Both the position numbers and the translations under genes were made by a program. DNA of 64,000 bases from Listeria ivanovii subsp. londoniensis. Lineage in GTDB: Bacteria > Bacillota > Bacilli > Lactobacillales > Listeriaceae. Numbering within the stretch: position 1 is the stretch's first letter; each line of letters opens with the position of its first letter. Shown here piece by piece: positions 36,568 through 46,701 of the stretch. Below the pieces are notes generated by a model. It did not search any database, was not told where the DNA came from, and worked only from the letters and a program-made list of their open reading frames with translations. The DNA lies in contig NZ_CP009576.1 of the NCBI RefSeq assembly GCF_000763495.1, positions 2,118,001 through 2,182,000 on the forward strand, given 5' to 3'.

Positions 36568-37305
36568 ATGAATACTACCATTCAACAATTATTTAAGCAT
36601 GTTTCCGTTCGAGAATTTAAAAAAGAGCCCTTATCTGATGAGGTCAAACAAACTTTAGTAGCAGCGGCCAGAAGTGCTGCTACTTCTCATTTCGTTCAAG
36701 CTTTTTCTATTTTAGAAATTACGGATCCAGCGTTACGGGAGAAATTAGCTGAGGTTACGGATAGCGCTTCTTATGTCAAAGAAACAGGAACCTTTTATGT
36801 GTTTATTGGTGATTTATATCGCCAATCTAAACTTTTACTTTCGAACAATCAATCCTTAGATAGCTTAAGGAATATGGAGTCTTTATTAGTGGGAGTGGTG
36901 GATGCGACGATTGCAGCTCAAAATATGGTTGTTGCAGCAGAATCATTAGAACTAGGAACCTGCTATATTGGTGGAATCCGAAATGACATCGAAAAAATTT
37001 CTGAGTTGTTAAATTTACCCCCTTTTACGATACCGCTTTTTGGACTAACTATCGGCGTTCCGGCACAAAAAAATCAAGTCAAACCACGTCTTTTACTTGA
37101 AAATCAAGTAAGCGAAAATCAATATCCTCATGAACAATTCGCAAATTTAAAAGCGTACGAAGCGTTAACAAGAGAATATTATGCCTTACGTGAAAAAAAT
37201 GAACAACAAACTTCTTGGGCTGATAAGAATATCGAATTTTTTAAAGAGATACGAAGACCAGAAATTGCAGCTTTTTTGAAAAAACAGGGTTTTACGTTAA
37301 ATTAA
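36568..37305 (+). CDS. NfsA/NfrA-type NADPH nitroreductase (FMN-dependent)
   Basis: 245 aa from the ATG at 36568-36570, with GGAGG 7 nt upstream (the frame is open 17 codons further left without a ribosome site). HVSVREFKKEPLSDE is the FMN-binding N-terminus; AAQNMVVAAESLELGTCYIGG and the C-terminal NIEFFKEIRRPEIAAFLKKQGF match the NfsA/Frp family of oxygen-insensitive nitro- and flavin reductases. Substrate is unknown. Its LysR neighbour is the likely regulator. Confidence 0.9.
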   Translation: MNTTIQQLFKHVSVREFKKEPLSDEVKQTLVAAARSAATSHFVQAFSILEITDPALREKLAEVTDSASYVKETGTFYVFIGDLYRQSKLLLSNNQSLDSLRNMESLLVGVVDATIAAQNMVVAAESLELGTCYIGGIRNDIEKISELLNLPPFTIPLFGLTIGVPAQKNQVKPRLLLENQVSENQYPHEQFANLKAYEALTREYYALREKNEQQTSWADKNIEFFKEIRRPEIAAFLKKQGFTLN

Positions 37306-37333
37306 AATAGATTTGCGCTTACTTTCTAAATGG

Positions 37334-37380
37334 AAAAATACGTAACAGAAATCTAAAATCAGATTTTGTTACGTATTTTT
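37334..37380. terminator. Bidirectional terminator between nitroreductase and ypoC
   Basis: AAAAATACGTAACA and TGTTACGTATTTTT form a 14-bp perfect stem containing an inner AAATCT/AGATTT stem. A/T tracts on both sides suit both convergent genes. Confidence 0.9.
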
Positions 37381-37396
37381 CTCATTAAACAGGAAA

Positions 37397-37885
37397 TTAT
37401 TTTTTCGCAATTAATTTACGCTGCTCTAGTACTAATTCATTTAACTGCCGAAATCCTAAATAAGTATTTCCACGCTTTAATACATATTCCAACCGTTCTT
37501 CTAAGTTTAATGGCTTCATATCAAGAGTGCTAATTTGTTCCATCAAATTATCTAGTTGAACCGGACGATGATTACTCCAAAATAAAATGGATAAAAAAAT
37601 ACCAAGTGCATCTCTTACCACAACTGGAGCAGGTTTTTTATGTACTTTTAACTCTTTTTCCATACTTTCTGCCAAATTCGTCATATGTTTCGCAAGTTTT
37701 CGGCAAGCTTTATCCGTTTGGTTTTTCCATGGGATAACGCCGCCACCTCTCGTATAAAATTGCTGCTCTTGCCAAAAAGGTAAGCCACTTACATAGATAG
37801 ATTCAGAATCATATTCTTCTGCTACAACATCAGGCGCAGGGAAATCAGGATGGGCTAGCTCCACTGCATATTTAAACTCAGCCAT
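37397..37885 (-). CDS. YpoC-like protein
   Basis: 162 aa from the ATG at 37883-37885 (AGGGGA 5 nt upstream). No known domain; rich in aromatic residues with WKNQTDKACRKLAKHM and VVRDALGIFLSILFWSNHRPVQ. Its place after nth and the length match B. subtilis YpoC, of unknown function. It overlaps the 3' end of nth by 8 nt, so it is part of the dnaD-nth operon. Confidence 0.8.
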   Translation of the reverse strand: MAEFKYAVELAHPDFPAPDVVAEEYDSESIYVSGLPFWQEQQFYTRGGGVIPWKNQTDKACRKLAKHMTNLAESMEKELKVHKKPAPVVVRDALGIFLSILFWSNHRPVQLDNLMEQISTLDMKPLNLEERLEYVLKRGNTYLGFRQLNELVLEQRKLIAKK

Positions 37886-38537
37886 CAAATCCCCTCACTT
37901 TCGCTTGTTTTTTTCCTTCGCGACATAAATAAAGAAGTGGACATGTCGGACATTCTGGGTTTCTTGCTTTACAATGATATCGGCCAAAGAAAATCATATA
38001 ATGATGCGCATCTGACCATAATGATTCTGGTAATTTGCGTTTTAATGTCTCTTCTACTTCCACTACCGAATCTTTCCATCTACATATACCAAGTCGTTTG
38101 CTAATCCGCTCTACATGGGTATCAACAGCTATTGCAGGCACTCCGAAGCCAACAGATAAAACTACATTAGCCGTTTTTCTACCAACACCTGGCAAGCTTT
38201 CTAGTTCACTATGCGTCCGAGGCACTTTCCCGTTAAATTCTGTTAACAATTTTTGTGATAATCCTTGAATATTTTTTGCTTTATTCCGATATAAACCGAT
38301 GGAACGAATATCATCCATCAGTTCTTCAAGTGGAACAGCCAAATAATCTTCAGGTTTATGATATTTTTCAAAAAGAGAAGCCGTTACTCGATTCACTAAT
38401 ACATCTGTGCACTGGGCAGATAAAACCACAGCTACTAAGAGTTCAAACGAATTTTTATGAATTAGCTCACAGTGAGCCGCTGGGAACATTTTAGCCATTT
38501 CTTCAATGCATAAGACAGTTTGTTTATTAGATAGCAA
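37878..38537 (-). CDS. nth: Endonuclease III
   Basis: 219 aa from a TTG at 38535-38537, downstream of the dnaD stop (AAGGGTGA is the ribosome site). The open frame runs back into dnaD but the added residues are not part of the family. Helix-hairpin-helix LPGVGRKTANVVLSVGF with the catalytic Lys, AVDTHVERISKRLG with the catalytic Asp, and the four-cysteine 4Fe-4S loop CKARNPECPTCPLLYLC are intact. It excises oxidised pyrimidines and cleaves AP sites. Confidence 0.95.
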   Translation of the reverse strand: MLSNKQTVLCIEEMAKMFPAAHCELIHKNSFELLVAVVLSAQCTDVLVNRVTASLFEKYHKPEDYLAVPLEELMDDIRSIGLYRNKAKNIQGLSQKLLTEFNGKVPRTHSELESLPGVGRKTANVVLSVGFGVPAIAVDTHVERISKRLGICRWKDSVVEVEETLKRKLPESLWSDAHHYMIFFGRYHCKARNPECPTCPLLYLCREGKKQAKVRGFDG

Positions 38538-38547
38538 TTTAGTCTCG

Positions 38548-39267
38548 TCACCCTTTTCTTTTTTCAAGCCAGTCATATAATGGTATAGATCCTGCGCTTT
38601 TTTTCACTTGATTTTTGTTTATCGTTTGTGTTGTTCGCCCGTTTTGATGAAACTCTTCTGCCACTCGTTTGGCATCATCTATTGTTTTGACACCTTGTTT
38701 TGACCAGTTGAGCAATATTCTATCAATATAACGGAAATTTAATTTTTGGGAAATAACAGCCTCTTTTAAAGCTTCTTTGATTAAGTCAGGGTTAGTTTTA
38801 TCTTGATCTAACCAAGCAGACAACATTTCTGCTTCCATTGGTGAAAGTGGTCTCCCAAATTCCGATTCAAAAAGACTATATAGATTCGTTTGTTTTTCCA
38901 TTTGTTTTGCTTGTCTGTCTTCCGATTCGATATTTTCATATAGGGCGACTAATTTCCCCCAAAGTGGTGCTAAACTATATCGTTCGGAAATCATTTGAGA
39001 AGCATCTTGCCCTTGTTCGATAGCAATCATACCTTTTTTTAGAAGGGAGTCCATCGTTTTAATTGTCTCTTCTAGTCGTAGGGTTGTTCGTTCCGTTAAC
39101 ATTTCCATAGAAGGGAAAAATTCAGCATCGACTGCAAATGATTGAATTTGCAGCAATAACATCATTTCCATCTCCTTTAAGCCAATCGCTGTATAATTTT
39201 TCACTAGGACTTGAGGCAAAGTTACTTGCCCTTCATTCATCCAACTTTCAAGCATTTTTTGATTCAT
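38548..39267 (-). CDS. dnaD: DNA replication initiation protein DnaD
   Basis: 239 aa. N-terminal winged-helix DDBH1 domain (VTLPQVLVKNYTAIGLKE) and C-terminal DDBH2 domain with the YIDRILLNWSKQGVKT motif. It acts in PriA-DnaD-DnaB loading of the replicative helicase. The ATG at 39265-39267 has GAGGTG at 6-nt spacing; the GTG three codons upstream is within the ribosome site. It precedes nth and ypoC in one operon. Confidence 0.93.
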   Translation of the reverse strand: MNQKMLESWMNEGQVTLPQVLVKNYTAIGLKEMEMMLLLQIQSFAVDAEFFPSMEMLTERTTLRLEETIKTMDSLLKKGMIAIEQGQDASQMISERYSLAPLWGKLVALYENIESEDRQAKQMEKQTNLYSLFESEFGRPLSPMEAEMLSAWLDQDKTNPDLIKEALKEAVISQKLNFRYIDRILLNWSKQGVKTIDDAKRVAEEFHQNGRTTQTINKNQVKKSAGSIPLYDWLEKRKG

Positions 39268-39410
39268 TTTAAACACCTCACTCCAAAATTATAACATGGT
39301 TTTCGAGGGAAAAATATAAAAGTAGAGATAAAATAAAGAAATCCCTTAGAAAATGCTTTTATGGCCGAGAAAAATAGTAGCTAACAAACAACTCATACAT
39401 AAGAGCGTAG

Positions 39411-39434
39411 GATGATGTATTCCATTCTACGCTT
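39411..39434. repeat. Hairpin in the dnaD/alkD-like intergenic region
   Basis: GAGCGTAG and CTACGCTTC flank a 14-nt loop, with CTTTTTATATT on the plus strand. It follows the minus-strand AlkD-like gene, but the T tract is on the other strand, so terminator function for that gene is doubtful. Confidence 0.35.
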
Positions 39435-39476
39435 CCTTTTTATATTCGTTGTCTTTCGTATACTTAGCAAATAGGT

Positions 39477-40133
39477 TTATTTATTCTCTCGTTTATTTAC
39501 TTCTATTGTAATAAATTCAGGTAAATAGTTAGGAGTACATCCCTTTGCCACTTTTTCTTCTTTATAAAGCCCAGTCTTTTCACCTATTTTCATACAACGG
39601 GCACGATACTTTTTATCATAAACACCTATCCATCCAGCCGTGAAATTCATCGCCCATTGCACTTCTGGTTTTTCTTGCCTAATGTTAGCTTCTAACGCGG
39701 AAAGCAAATATTCAGTGTTGTCTGGTGGTCTTTGTCCCGTCCATCTAAGGCGAGCTTGATAATACCAAAAAATTCGTCTTTGAAGAGCAGATGGACTATC
39801 TTCCCACGACTCCATCCATGTAATTGTCATCTTATCTTTCATAAGTTGATTAGCCATTAACCAATCCATTAAATTATTTCGTTCGTCATAAGAATGCACT
39901 TGCATGTCTTTATCCAATTTATTTAAAAAATCTTGTGTAAGAAGCTTTTTATCCATAATCAAAATTGCTAGTAGCCGAGGTAAGAATTCTTTAGTTCCCC
40001 AAAGTTCCAAGGCTACTCCATGATTTTTTTTAATTTCTTTTGCAAGTTTTCTTAAATCACCGAGCTTTGTTTGATCATCTATCTGCGTTAAAATGCTTTC
40101 TAATTTGGAAGAATGCATCGTTTTTTTATCCAT
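39477..40133 (-). CDS. AlkD-like DNA alkylation repair family protein
   Basis: 218 aa from the ATG at 40131-40133 (AAGGGG 9 nt upstream; an ATG 21 nt earlier is too close to it). All-helical, with ALELWGTKEFLPRLLAI, MDWLMANQLM, TWMESWEDSPSALQRRIFWY and EVQWAMNFTAGWIGVYDKKYR, the HEAT-like repeat layout of the AlkC/AlkD superfamily. The glycosylase residues cannot be placed with confidence, so DNA repair activity is inferred. From memory not present here in EGD-e; possibly accessory. Confidence 0.75.
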   Translation of the reverse strand: MDKKTMHSSKLESILTQIDDQTKLGDLRKLAKEIKKNHGVALELWGTKEFLPRLLAILIMDKKLLTQDFLNKLDKDMQVHSYDERNNLMDWLMANQLMKDKMTITWMESWEDSPSALQRRIFWYYQARLRWTGQRPPDNTEYLLSALEANIRQEKPEVQWAMNFTAGWIGVYDKKYRARCMKIGEKTGLYKEEKVAKGCTPNYLPEFITIEVNKRENK

Positions 40134-40295
40134 TTTTCCCATCCCCTTTATGGAGTAGTATTTTAAATCTTGTGTCAGTTTTCTTTTCCCCAATGACTTC
40201 CGCTATAATTCTTATTGTAATTGTAGCATATTTATTTATGACAAAAAAATAGAGACATATTTGAATGCCTCTATCTAACTGAAATTAAATGATTA

Positions 40296-41588
40296 TTATG
40301 GGTATAAACGATTTAACAAGCGTGGGAATGGAATTGTTTCACGTACATGTTCAGTTCCTGAAATCCAAGCGACTGTGCGTTCTAAGCCCAGACCGAAACC
40401 AGAGTGTGGCACAGAGCCGTAACGAGCTAAATCAATATACCAGCTATAAGCTTCTTGATCTAAATCAAAGTCTTTCATTCGTGCTTGAAGTGTTTCTAAG
40501 TCATGAATACGTTCAGAACCACCAATAATTTCACCGTAACCTTCTGGAGCAATCATATCTGCACACAGAACTACTTGATCATTTTCTGGATCTTCTGGCA
40601 TGTAAAATGGTTTAATAGCTTTTGGATAATGGGTAATGAAAACAGGTTTTTCAAAACTATCAGCAATGGCTGTTTCGTGTGGAGCACCGAAATCGTCACC
40701 CCAAACAATATCATCAAAGCCAAGTTTGTGTAATAAATCTATTGCTTCTGTATACGTAATGCGTGGGAACGGGGCAACCATTTTTTCTAAATGACTGATA
40801 TCACGTCCAAGTCGATCTAGCTCTAAGCGACAGTTATCAAGTACTGCTTTCACTAAAAATGCCACATAATTTTCTTGTACTTTCAAGCTATCTTCTAATT
40901 TATAAAACGCCATCTCTGGTTCAATCATCCAGAATTCGATTAAGTGACGACGTGTTTTCGATTTTTCAGCACGGAATGTTGGACCAAAGGAAAATACTTT
41001 TCCAAATGCCATTGCTGCTGCTTCCATATATAATTGACCACTTTGAGAAAGAAAGGCATCTTCTTCAAAATATTTAGTATGGAAAAGTTCCGTTGTTCCT
41101 TCTGGTGCACTGCCTGTCAAGATTGGTGGATCAATTTTTAAGAATCCTTCTTTATTGAAAAATTCGTATGTAGCACGGATAATTTCATTACGAATTTTCA
41201 TAATCGCATGTTGACGACTAGAGCGTAACCATAAATGACGATGATCCATTAAAAATTCTGTTCCGTGTTCTTTTGGTGTAATTGGATAATCATTTGATTC
41301 ACTGATTACTTCTACACCAGACACTGCCAGTTCATAGCCAAACGGGGAGCGTGTATCTTCATTAATTGTCCCAGTAACAAACAGGCTTGTTTCTTGTGTC
41401 AATGCTTTAGCGGTAGCAAAAACTTCATCGCCTACTTCCGCTTTCACGACAACACCTTGCATAAAGCCAGTTCCATCGCGTAGTTGTAAGAATGCGATTT
41501 TACCACTTGAACGTTTATTCGCTAGCCATACACCAATTGTTACTTCTTTTCCGACAAATTCGGATGCTTGATTGATTGTTATTTTCAC
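40296..41588 (-). CDS. asnS: Asparaginyl-tRNA synthetase
   Basis: 430 aa, class IIb. N-terminal OB-fold anticodon domain ([23 protein letters not shown]), motif 2 [19 protein letters not shown] and motif 3 [18 protein letters not shown] start with GGGAG upstream. It charges tRNA-Asn with asparagine. It follows the aspartate aminotransferase gene by 13 nt in the same operon; no T-box leader is present in that short gap. Confidence 0.96.
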   Translation of the reverse strand: MKITINQASEFVGKEVTIGVWLANKRSSGKIAFLQLRDGTGFMQGVVVKAEVGDEVFATAKALTQETSLFVTGTINEDTRSPFGYELAVSGVEVISESNDYPITPKEHGTEFLMDHRHLWLRSSRQHAIMKIRNEIIRATYEFFNKEGFLKIDPPILTGSAPEGTTELFHTKYFEEDAFLSQSGQLYMEAAAMAFGKVFSFGPTFRAEKSKTRRHLIEFWMIEPEMAFYKLEDSLKVQENYVAFLVKAVLDNCRLELDRLGRDISHLEKMVAPFPRITYTEAIDLLHKLGFDDIVWGDDFGAPHETAIADSFEKPVFITHYPKAIKPFYMPEDPENDQVVLCADMIAPEGYGEIIGGSERIHDLETLQARMKDFDLDQEAYSWYIDLARYGSVPHSGFGLGLERTVAWISGTEHVRETIPFPRLLNRLYP

Positions 41589-41601
41589 TCGTCTACACTC
41601 C

Positions 41602-42783
41602 CTATTTCATAAAACTTTTTATTCGATTTATAGCTTCTTGGAATAAGTCTGGGTTTGTTGCATAAGAAAGACGTATATAATCGGGCATTCCGAATCCTGA
41701 GCCTGGAATAACTGCGACTTTCGCTTCTTCTAAAAGAGCTGCTACAAACGCGTCTACATCCTGAAAACCTTTTTTATGTGCCGCTTCTTTTGCATCAATA
41801 AAGAAGTAAAAAGCGCCATCTGGTTTTTTTGGTTTAAATCCTGGAATACTTTGTAGTTCTGGATAAAAGCGTTCCATTCGTTCTTCAAAAGCTTGGTACA
41901 TTTTTTCAGGTATTTCTTGGCTACCAACGTATGCTTCCAGTGCTGCATATTGCGCGTTGACTGTTGGATTACTCGTTAAATGATCTGCGAGTTTACTCAT
42001 TCCGGCGATAAGTTCTTTATTGGCAGCAGCATAGCCAATTCGCCATCCCGTCATTGAATAAGCTTTTGATACGCCATTGATGAGAATCGTTAAATCATAT
42101 AAGCGATCACTTAAACTAGCAATGGAAACTAAGTCTTGTTTATTTCCATAGTATAATTTTTCATATATTTCATCAGATAAGATATAAATCTGATGTTTTT
42201 CTGCTACTGCTCCAATAGCCGCTAATTCTGCCTTTGTATAGCACATACCAGAAGGATTATTAGGTGAGTTCAGCACAATCGCTTTCGTTTTTTTCGTAAT
42301 CGCTTTTTCAAAATCAATAGCAGAAATTTTGAAGTCGACATCAAAACCCGTTTCTACAAAAACGGGAACTCCACCAGCTAGTTTGACTTGCTCCGGGTAA
42401 GTAACCCAATAAGGGACAGGAATAATAACTTCATCACCGGGATTCAAAATCGTTTGAAATGCGGAATATAAAACATGTTTTGCACCAGTTCCTACGAAAA
42501 CTTGATTCGTTTCATAGTTTAATGACTGGTCTTTTGCCAGCTTGTCGACAATCGCTTGTTTTAATTCGATAATCCCGCTAGAAGGCGTGTACTTAGTAAA
42601 TCCTTTATTCATAGAATCTACAGCTGCATCGATGATATTTTGCGGAGTATTGAAATCTGGCTCCCCAGCACCTAACCCGATAACATCCATTCCTTCTTGT
42701 TTCATTTGTTTCGCTTTTGCCGTAATCGCAAGTGTAGGCGATGCGGCCACTCCTTTGACACGTCTTGATAACGGTAAGTCCAT
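41602..42783 (-). CDS. aspB: Aspartate aminotransferase (class I/II, AspB-like)
   Basis: 393 aa. Fold type I PLP enzyme: [11 protein letters not shown], and the Lys of the Schiff base in [19 protein letters not shown]-terminal RLSYATN holds the substrate-carboxylate Arg. It interconverts aspartate/2-oxoglutarate and oxaloacetate/glutamate, supplying aspartate for asparagine and pantothenate precursors. B. subtilis has aspB-asnS in the same order. GGAGG precedes the ATG. Confidence 0.94.
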   Translation of the reverse strand: MDLPLSRRVKGVAASPTLAITAKAKQMKQEGMDVIGLGAGEPDFNTPQNIIDAAVDSMNKGFTKYTPSSGIIELKQAIVDKLAKDQSLNYETNQVFVGTGAKHVLYSAFQTILNPGDEVIIPVPYWVTYPEQVKLAGGVPVFVETGFDVDFKISAIDFEKAITKKTKAIVLNSPNNPSGMCYTKAELAAIGAVAEKHQIYILSDEIYEKLYYGNKQDLVSIASLSDRLYDLTILINGVSKAYSMTGWRIGYAAANKELIAGMSKLADHLTSNPTVNAQYAALEAYVGSQEIPEKMYQAFEERMERFYPELQSIPGFKPKKPDGAFYFFIDAKEAAHKKGFQDVDAFVAALLEEAKVAVIPGSGFGMPDYIRLSYATNPDLFQEAINRIKSFMK

Positions 42784-42803
42784 TTAATTCCCTCCTTTTA
42801 TTT

Positions 42804-43325
42804 TTACAAGTTTTCTATTTCTCGGTACCATTCACCTGTTTCAAAATCAATATCAAAATAATTTAGGTTATCATTCTTATCTATATAAGCGACTTCCCAA
42901 ATTGGTGTTCCTTTTTCCATACCTAAATTCGCATGAAGAATTTTCTTTGGATTCTTTTCTTTCTCGACTTTATCACGTGCTTGTTGTTCTGTGATACCAT
43001 CAGAGGCGAATTTAACATATACTTTGCCGGATTTTTTCTTAGGAACCCAGACAATGATATTTTTATTCTTACTATTCTTGCCTGTTAATACGTAATACAC
43101 TTCTTGCGGACCATTGTATAAATAAAATTTGTCAGTGGACTGTAAATCTACTTGCCCGCTTATTCGGTCTAAAGCTTCGGTTTCTGCTTCTGATACTGGT
43201 TTTTCCGCGTATTTGACATACAGAAAAACCGCCACAATAAGCACAATAACTATGCCGAGAATAATCGCTATCCATTTGCCAATCTTACGCTTAGGTTTTC
43301 TATTTCGCAAAATAATCTCGCTCAT
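42804..43325 (-). CDS. YpmB-like membrane protein (DUF5590/PepSY-like)
   Basis: 173 aa from an ATG at 43323-43325 (frame open to 43373; no ribosome site at either start, so the true start is uncertain). Basic cytoplasmic tail, one transmembrane helix (KWIAIILGIVIVLIVAVFLY), then an external PepSY-like domain with YYVLTGKNSKNKNIIVWVP and GTPIWEVAYIDKNDNLNYF. Its place between dinG and aspB matches B. subtilis YpmB. Function unknown. Confidence 0.8.
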   Translation of the reverse strand: MSEIILRNRKPKRKIGKWIAIILGIVIVLIVAVFLYVKYAEKPVSEAETEALDRISGQVDLQSTDKFYLYNGPQEVYYVLTGKNSKNKNIIVWVPKKKSGKVYVKFASDGITEQQARDKVEKEKNPKKILHANLGMEKGTPIWEVAYIDKNDNLNYFDIDFETGEWYREIENL

Positions 43326-43433
43326 TTCTATTTCTAAATTACCGGAAGTCCATCCGGCGATATGCAATTTCATTTTCGCATAGATACATTATAGCAATAG
43401 CCGCCATATATTTGAAGTCATATCAAGAAAAAT

Positions 43434-46220
43434 TTAATCTTCCTTAAAGAATTCACTAACTTCTTCTAATAAATCGGCTTGGTTTCCTTTTAAAATGGGT
43501 GCACTAGGGATAGAATCTAAAAATACTTTTCCAAACCTGGTTGTATCAACACGATTATCAAAAACAAAGACTATCCCCCGATCAGATTCCCGACGAATTA
43601 AACGACCGAAACCTTGTTTAAAACGAAGAACAGCTTCTGGCAAAGAATACGTTTGAAAAGCATTTTCACCACGCTCTTTCCGCAGGGCAATTTGGGCCTT
43701 TGTATACGGATCGTCCATCGGTGCAAATGGTAACCTAACGATGACTAAACACGATAAGTCCTCACCCGGAATATCTATCCCTTCCCAAAAGCTAGTAGTC
43801 CCTAGTAAAATCGCTTTATCAAACATTTGGAATTGCTTCGTTAATCTTGCTGCACTTCCTGCCGAAACGCCCTGTGCAAGTAAAACATATTCTTCTAGCG
43901 ACTTCTCATTTTTCATATGATAATACGTTTTCTGGAGCATTTCAGAAGCAGTAAATAAGACTAACATTCGTCCCTTTGTTTTGACAGCAATATGGCGAAT
44001 ATATTTGGCTAGCTCCGTTGTGTATCGTTCCATCGGTGTATCTTTAATTGGTGGCATATCATCAGGAATCATCACTCGTGCATTTTTTTGATAATCAAAT
44101 GGCGAAGGAATTCTTTTTTCCATTAATTGCTCTTCCTCTAAGCCTAAACTTTTTCGTAAAAAAGCAAACTTGCCGTTCACCGTTAAGGTTGCAGAGGTCA
44201 TAATGACACTTTCTTTTTTCGCAAAAAATTCTTTTCCAAGTGTTGGCTCTACTTCCATTAATACAGCTTTCAATCTAATACTCGATATAGAATGATGTTT
44301 ATCCGCTTGCAGGTATATTGTTAGAATGGGGGATTTTTTATGCAGCATTTCCTCCAATTGATTTACGATATTTTTCCAATCAAGTAAAAAAGCATACATT
44401 TCTTCTAAAAAGGCACTTTCTGCTACGCCTAAGTTATCTTCTTCGGCTTTTCCTTGTGCAAGTAATGTTTCCATATTTTTTTCGGATTCTTGGAGTAAAA
44501 GAAGTACTTTTTCAGCGGCATAAAAAATCGCTTCATTCCATGCATCTTTCTCACTGTTTTCCACAAGTACTATTTCTTGCAGATTTTTACGAGCATAGCT
44601 TAATTGCATTTTTAGCAAGTGGAAAAATTCTTCTACTGCTTCTCCCAGTTTCATCGCTGCTATATCTAAATCATATAAACTATCTGCATCCGGAAATGCC
44701 ATCGAAAGCCGTGTTAACAAGGAATATTTTTCTAAAGAGCCTAACTGATTTAAGAAATACTTTAATTTTCGATACGACAATACAAAACTTCCCTGTGTCC
44801 TGGCACTATCTGCAAAATGGTGAGCTTCATCGATTACTGCAAAAGCATATTTTGGAAGCGTCTGTCTTCCAGAAAAATGGTCACTTAGTAAAAGCGCATG
44901 ATTCACAATAACTAAATCAGCATTTTTTGCTTGCTCTACATTAAATTTATAAAAATCATGCGCTAGCCACGGATCATGTTTTTCAGACAGGAACCAACCA
45001 GTGTGCTTCATCCGATTCCAAAACAACTCACCACCACTAGATAGGTTTACTTCATCAATATCCCCAGTTGTTGTTTCCGTGAGCCAAACAAGTAACTTTA
45101 ATTTTGTCACAACTATATCGTACTGGGAATCCACTTCCGCAAGTAATTGTTCAAATTTAAATAAATTCAAATAATGATCACGGCCTTTAAGTAAGCTAGC
45201 TTTTACTTCGAAACCAGTCAGCTTTGTAAGTAGTGGCACATCTTTTTCAAATAATTGTGCTTGAAGTAAGTTAGTATAGGTGCTAATTACGACCGGTAAT
45301 TTTGCTTGCTTCGCTTGATAAATCGCTGGCAAAAAATAACCAAGTGACTTCCCAATTCCTGTTCCTGCCTCAATTAGAGCATGCTTGCCCGATTTCATTG
45401 CTTGGAAAACGAGGTTCATCATTTCAAATTGGCCCGTTCTCGCATAAAGTGGTGCTCCTGCCTTTTTGAAAAGTGCTATTTTGGCATCATCCGTCTCAGG
45501 AAAATCAAGTAAATCTGCTCTATCGTAGGTAGGTTTTTCTACTTCTTTTTTACGAATAACTAGACCGCGATGTTCTATAAAATTTGTATCTAAAGGCTTG
45601 TTTGCTCGCTCTTTTTTCATTTCAATATCAAATAACAGCTCTGGTAAATAACTCTTTAAACTACCAGAAACTGTTACCATTTGTCGAATTACTGGAAGTG
45701 GCAAATTTTCTAGTTTTTCAAGAAGTAACAGTAATAAATCAGCCGTTACTTCGGCATCACTATCTGCTCGGTGTGGTTTATCATGACCAAGTCCAAATTC
45801 ATCAGATAAATCTTGTAATTTATAACTATCAATTCCTGGATACATTATTCTTGCTAACTCGACTGTATCCAATTTTTTCATTTTCCCAAGTGAAATACCT
45901 GCACGATTCATTTCTCTCTCTAAAAATGTCCAATCAAAAGAAACGTTATGAGCAACAAATATCGTATCTTCTAATAGATTAGCAATGATTGGTGCTACAT
46001 CTTCAAATAGCGGAGCATCTCTCACGTCTTTTGGTGAGATTCCCGTTAATTCTTGAATAAAAGCAGGAATTGGCTTTTCTGGATTTAAAAAAGTAGCATA
46101 GGTTTCTAGGCGTTTTCCAGATTCTACAAAGCAAGCAGCAAATTGAATAATCCGGTCATCACGTGAAGCTTGATTTCCGGTTGTCTCTAGGTCCACCACA
46201 ATATAACGTTTTTGCTTCAT
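43434..46220 (-). CDS. dinG: DinG-family 3'-5' exonuclease/ATP-dependent helicase
   Basis: 928 aa. N-terminal DnaQ-like exonuclease (about 1-165): YIVVDLETTGNQ (ExoI D/E), HNVSFDWTFLERE (ExoII), HRADSDAEVTADLL (ExoIII). Then a DEAH-type helicase: Walker A EAGTGIGKSLGYF (about 280), VIDEAHHF, and the C-terminal QGFGRLIRRESDRG. No clear 4Fe-4S cysteine set is visible. It matches B. subtilis YpgA/DinG-type fusion. Function is in nucleic-acid repair. A separate 197-aa reading frame on the other strand inside it is a shadow. Confidence 0.93.
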   Translation of the reverse strand: MKQKRYIVVDLETTGNQASRDDRIIQFAACFVESGKRLETYATFLNPEKPIPAFIQELTGISPKDVRDAPLFEDVAPIIANLLEDTIFVAHNVSFDWTFLEREMNRAGISLGKMKKLDTVELARIMYPGIDSYKLQDLSDEFGLGHDKPHRADSDAEVTADLLLLLLEKLENLPLPVIRQMVTVSGSLKSYLPELLFDIEMKKERANKPLDTNFIEHRGLVIRKKEVEKPTYDRADLLDFPETDDAKIALFKKAGAPLYARTGQFEMMNLVFQAMKSGKHALIEAGTGIGKSLGYFLPAIYQAKQAKLPVVISTYTNLLQAQLFEKDVPLLTKLTGFEVKASLLKGRDHYLNLFKFEQLLAEVDSQYDIVVTKLKLLVWLTETTTGDIDEVNLSSGGELFWNRMKHTGWFLSEKHDPWLAHDFYKFNVEQAKNADLVIVNHALLLSDHFSGRQTLPKYAFAVIDEAHHFADSARTQGSFVLSYRKLKYFLNQLGSLEKYSLLTRLSMAFPDADSLYDLDIAAMKLGEAVEEFFHLLKMQLSYARKNLQEIVLVENSEKDAWNEAIFYAAEKVLLLLQESEKNMETLLAQGKAEEDNLGVAESAFLEEMYAFLLDWKNIVNQLEEMLHKKSPILTIYLQADKHHSISSIRLKAVLMEVEPTLGKEFFAKKESVIMTSATLTVNGKFAFLRKSLGLEEEQLMEKRIPSPFDYQKNARVMIPDDMPPIKDTPMERYTTELAKYIRHIAVKTKGRMLVLFTASEMLQKTYYHMKNEKSLEEYVLLAQGVSAGSAARLTKQFQMFDKAILLGTTSFWEGIDIPGEDLSCLVIVRLPFAPMDDPYTKAQIALRKERGENAFQTYSLPEAVLRFKQGFGRLIRRESDRGIVFVFDNRVDTTRFGKVFLDSIPSAPILKGNQADLLEEVSEFFKED

Positions 46221-46270
46221 CTGCTAACCTTCTTTCTATACTGCTTTTAATCAAAAATAACGTTGTAAAC

Positions 46271-46310
46271 AAACGAGCAGCTTGAGCAAAAATTCGCTCA
46301 AGCTCCTCGA
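46271..46310 (-). terminator. Terminator of panBCD
   Basis: GAGCAGCTTGAGC and GCTCAAGCTCCTC (plus strand) pair after the panD stop; the following T run on the minus strand is weak (GTTTGTTT). Confidence 0.6.
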
Positions 46311-46315
46311 ATCAC

Positions 46316-46699
46316 TTATAAAGTCGTATGCGCTTTTTCTTCTGGAAGAATCATTTCGATTTGATTTTGCTCATTTAACACAACAATTTTTGGTTCGTGT
46401 GTGCTTGCTTCCTCTTTGGTAAACATCCCGTAGCTAATAATAATAACGACATCGCCAACTTGCACGTGTCTTGCAGCAGCGCCGTTTAGACAAATCACTC
46501 CACTACCAGGCTTTCCAGGGATGATATAGGTTTCAATTCTTGCACCATTGTTATTATTAACAATTTGTACTTTTTCATTAGGGCGCATATCAACTGCTTC
46601 TAGGATAGCAGAATCAATTGTAATACTTCCTACATAATTCAGATTGGCTTCTGTTACGGTAGCTCGGTGAATTTTGCCATTCATCATTGTTCTAATCAT
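46316..46699 (-). CDS. panD: Aspartate 1-decarboxylase proenzyme
   Basis: 127 aa. Self-cleaves between G24 and S25 in NYVGSITID, making the pyruvoyl cofactor; conserved [11 protein letters not shown] follows. It makes beta-alanine from aspartate for pantothenate. It lies 2 nt downstream of panC. Confidence 0.96.
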   Translation of the reverse strand: MIRTMMNGKIHRATVTEANLNYVGSITIDSAILEAVDMRPNEKVQIVNNNNGARIETYIIPGKPGSGVICLNGAAARHVQVGDVVIIISYGMFTKEEASTHEPKIVVLNEQNQIEMILPEEKAHTTL

Positions 46700-46701
46700 T
46701 T

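Noticed and set aside
44318-44911. 197-codon plus-strand reading frame
   Set aside because: Antisense shadow of dinG with no ribosome site; the minus-strand frame has all exonuclease and helicase motifs.
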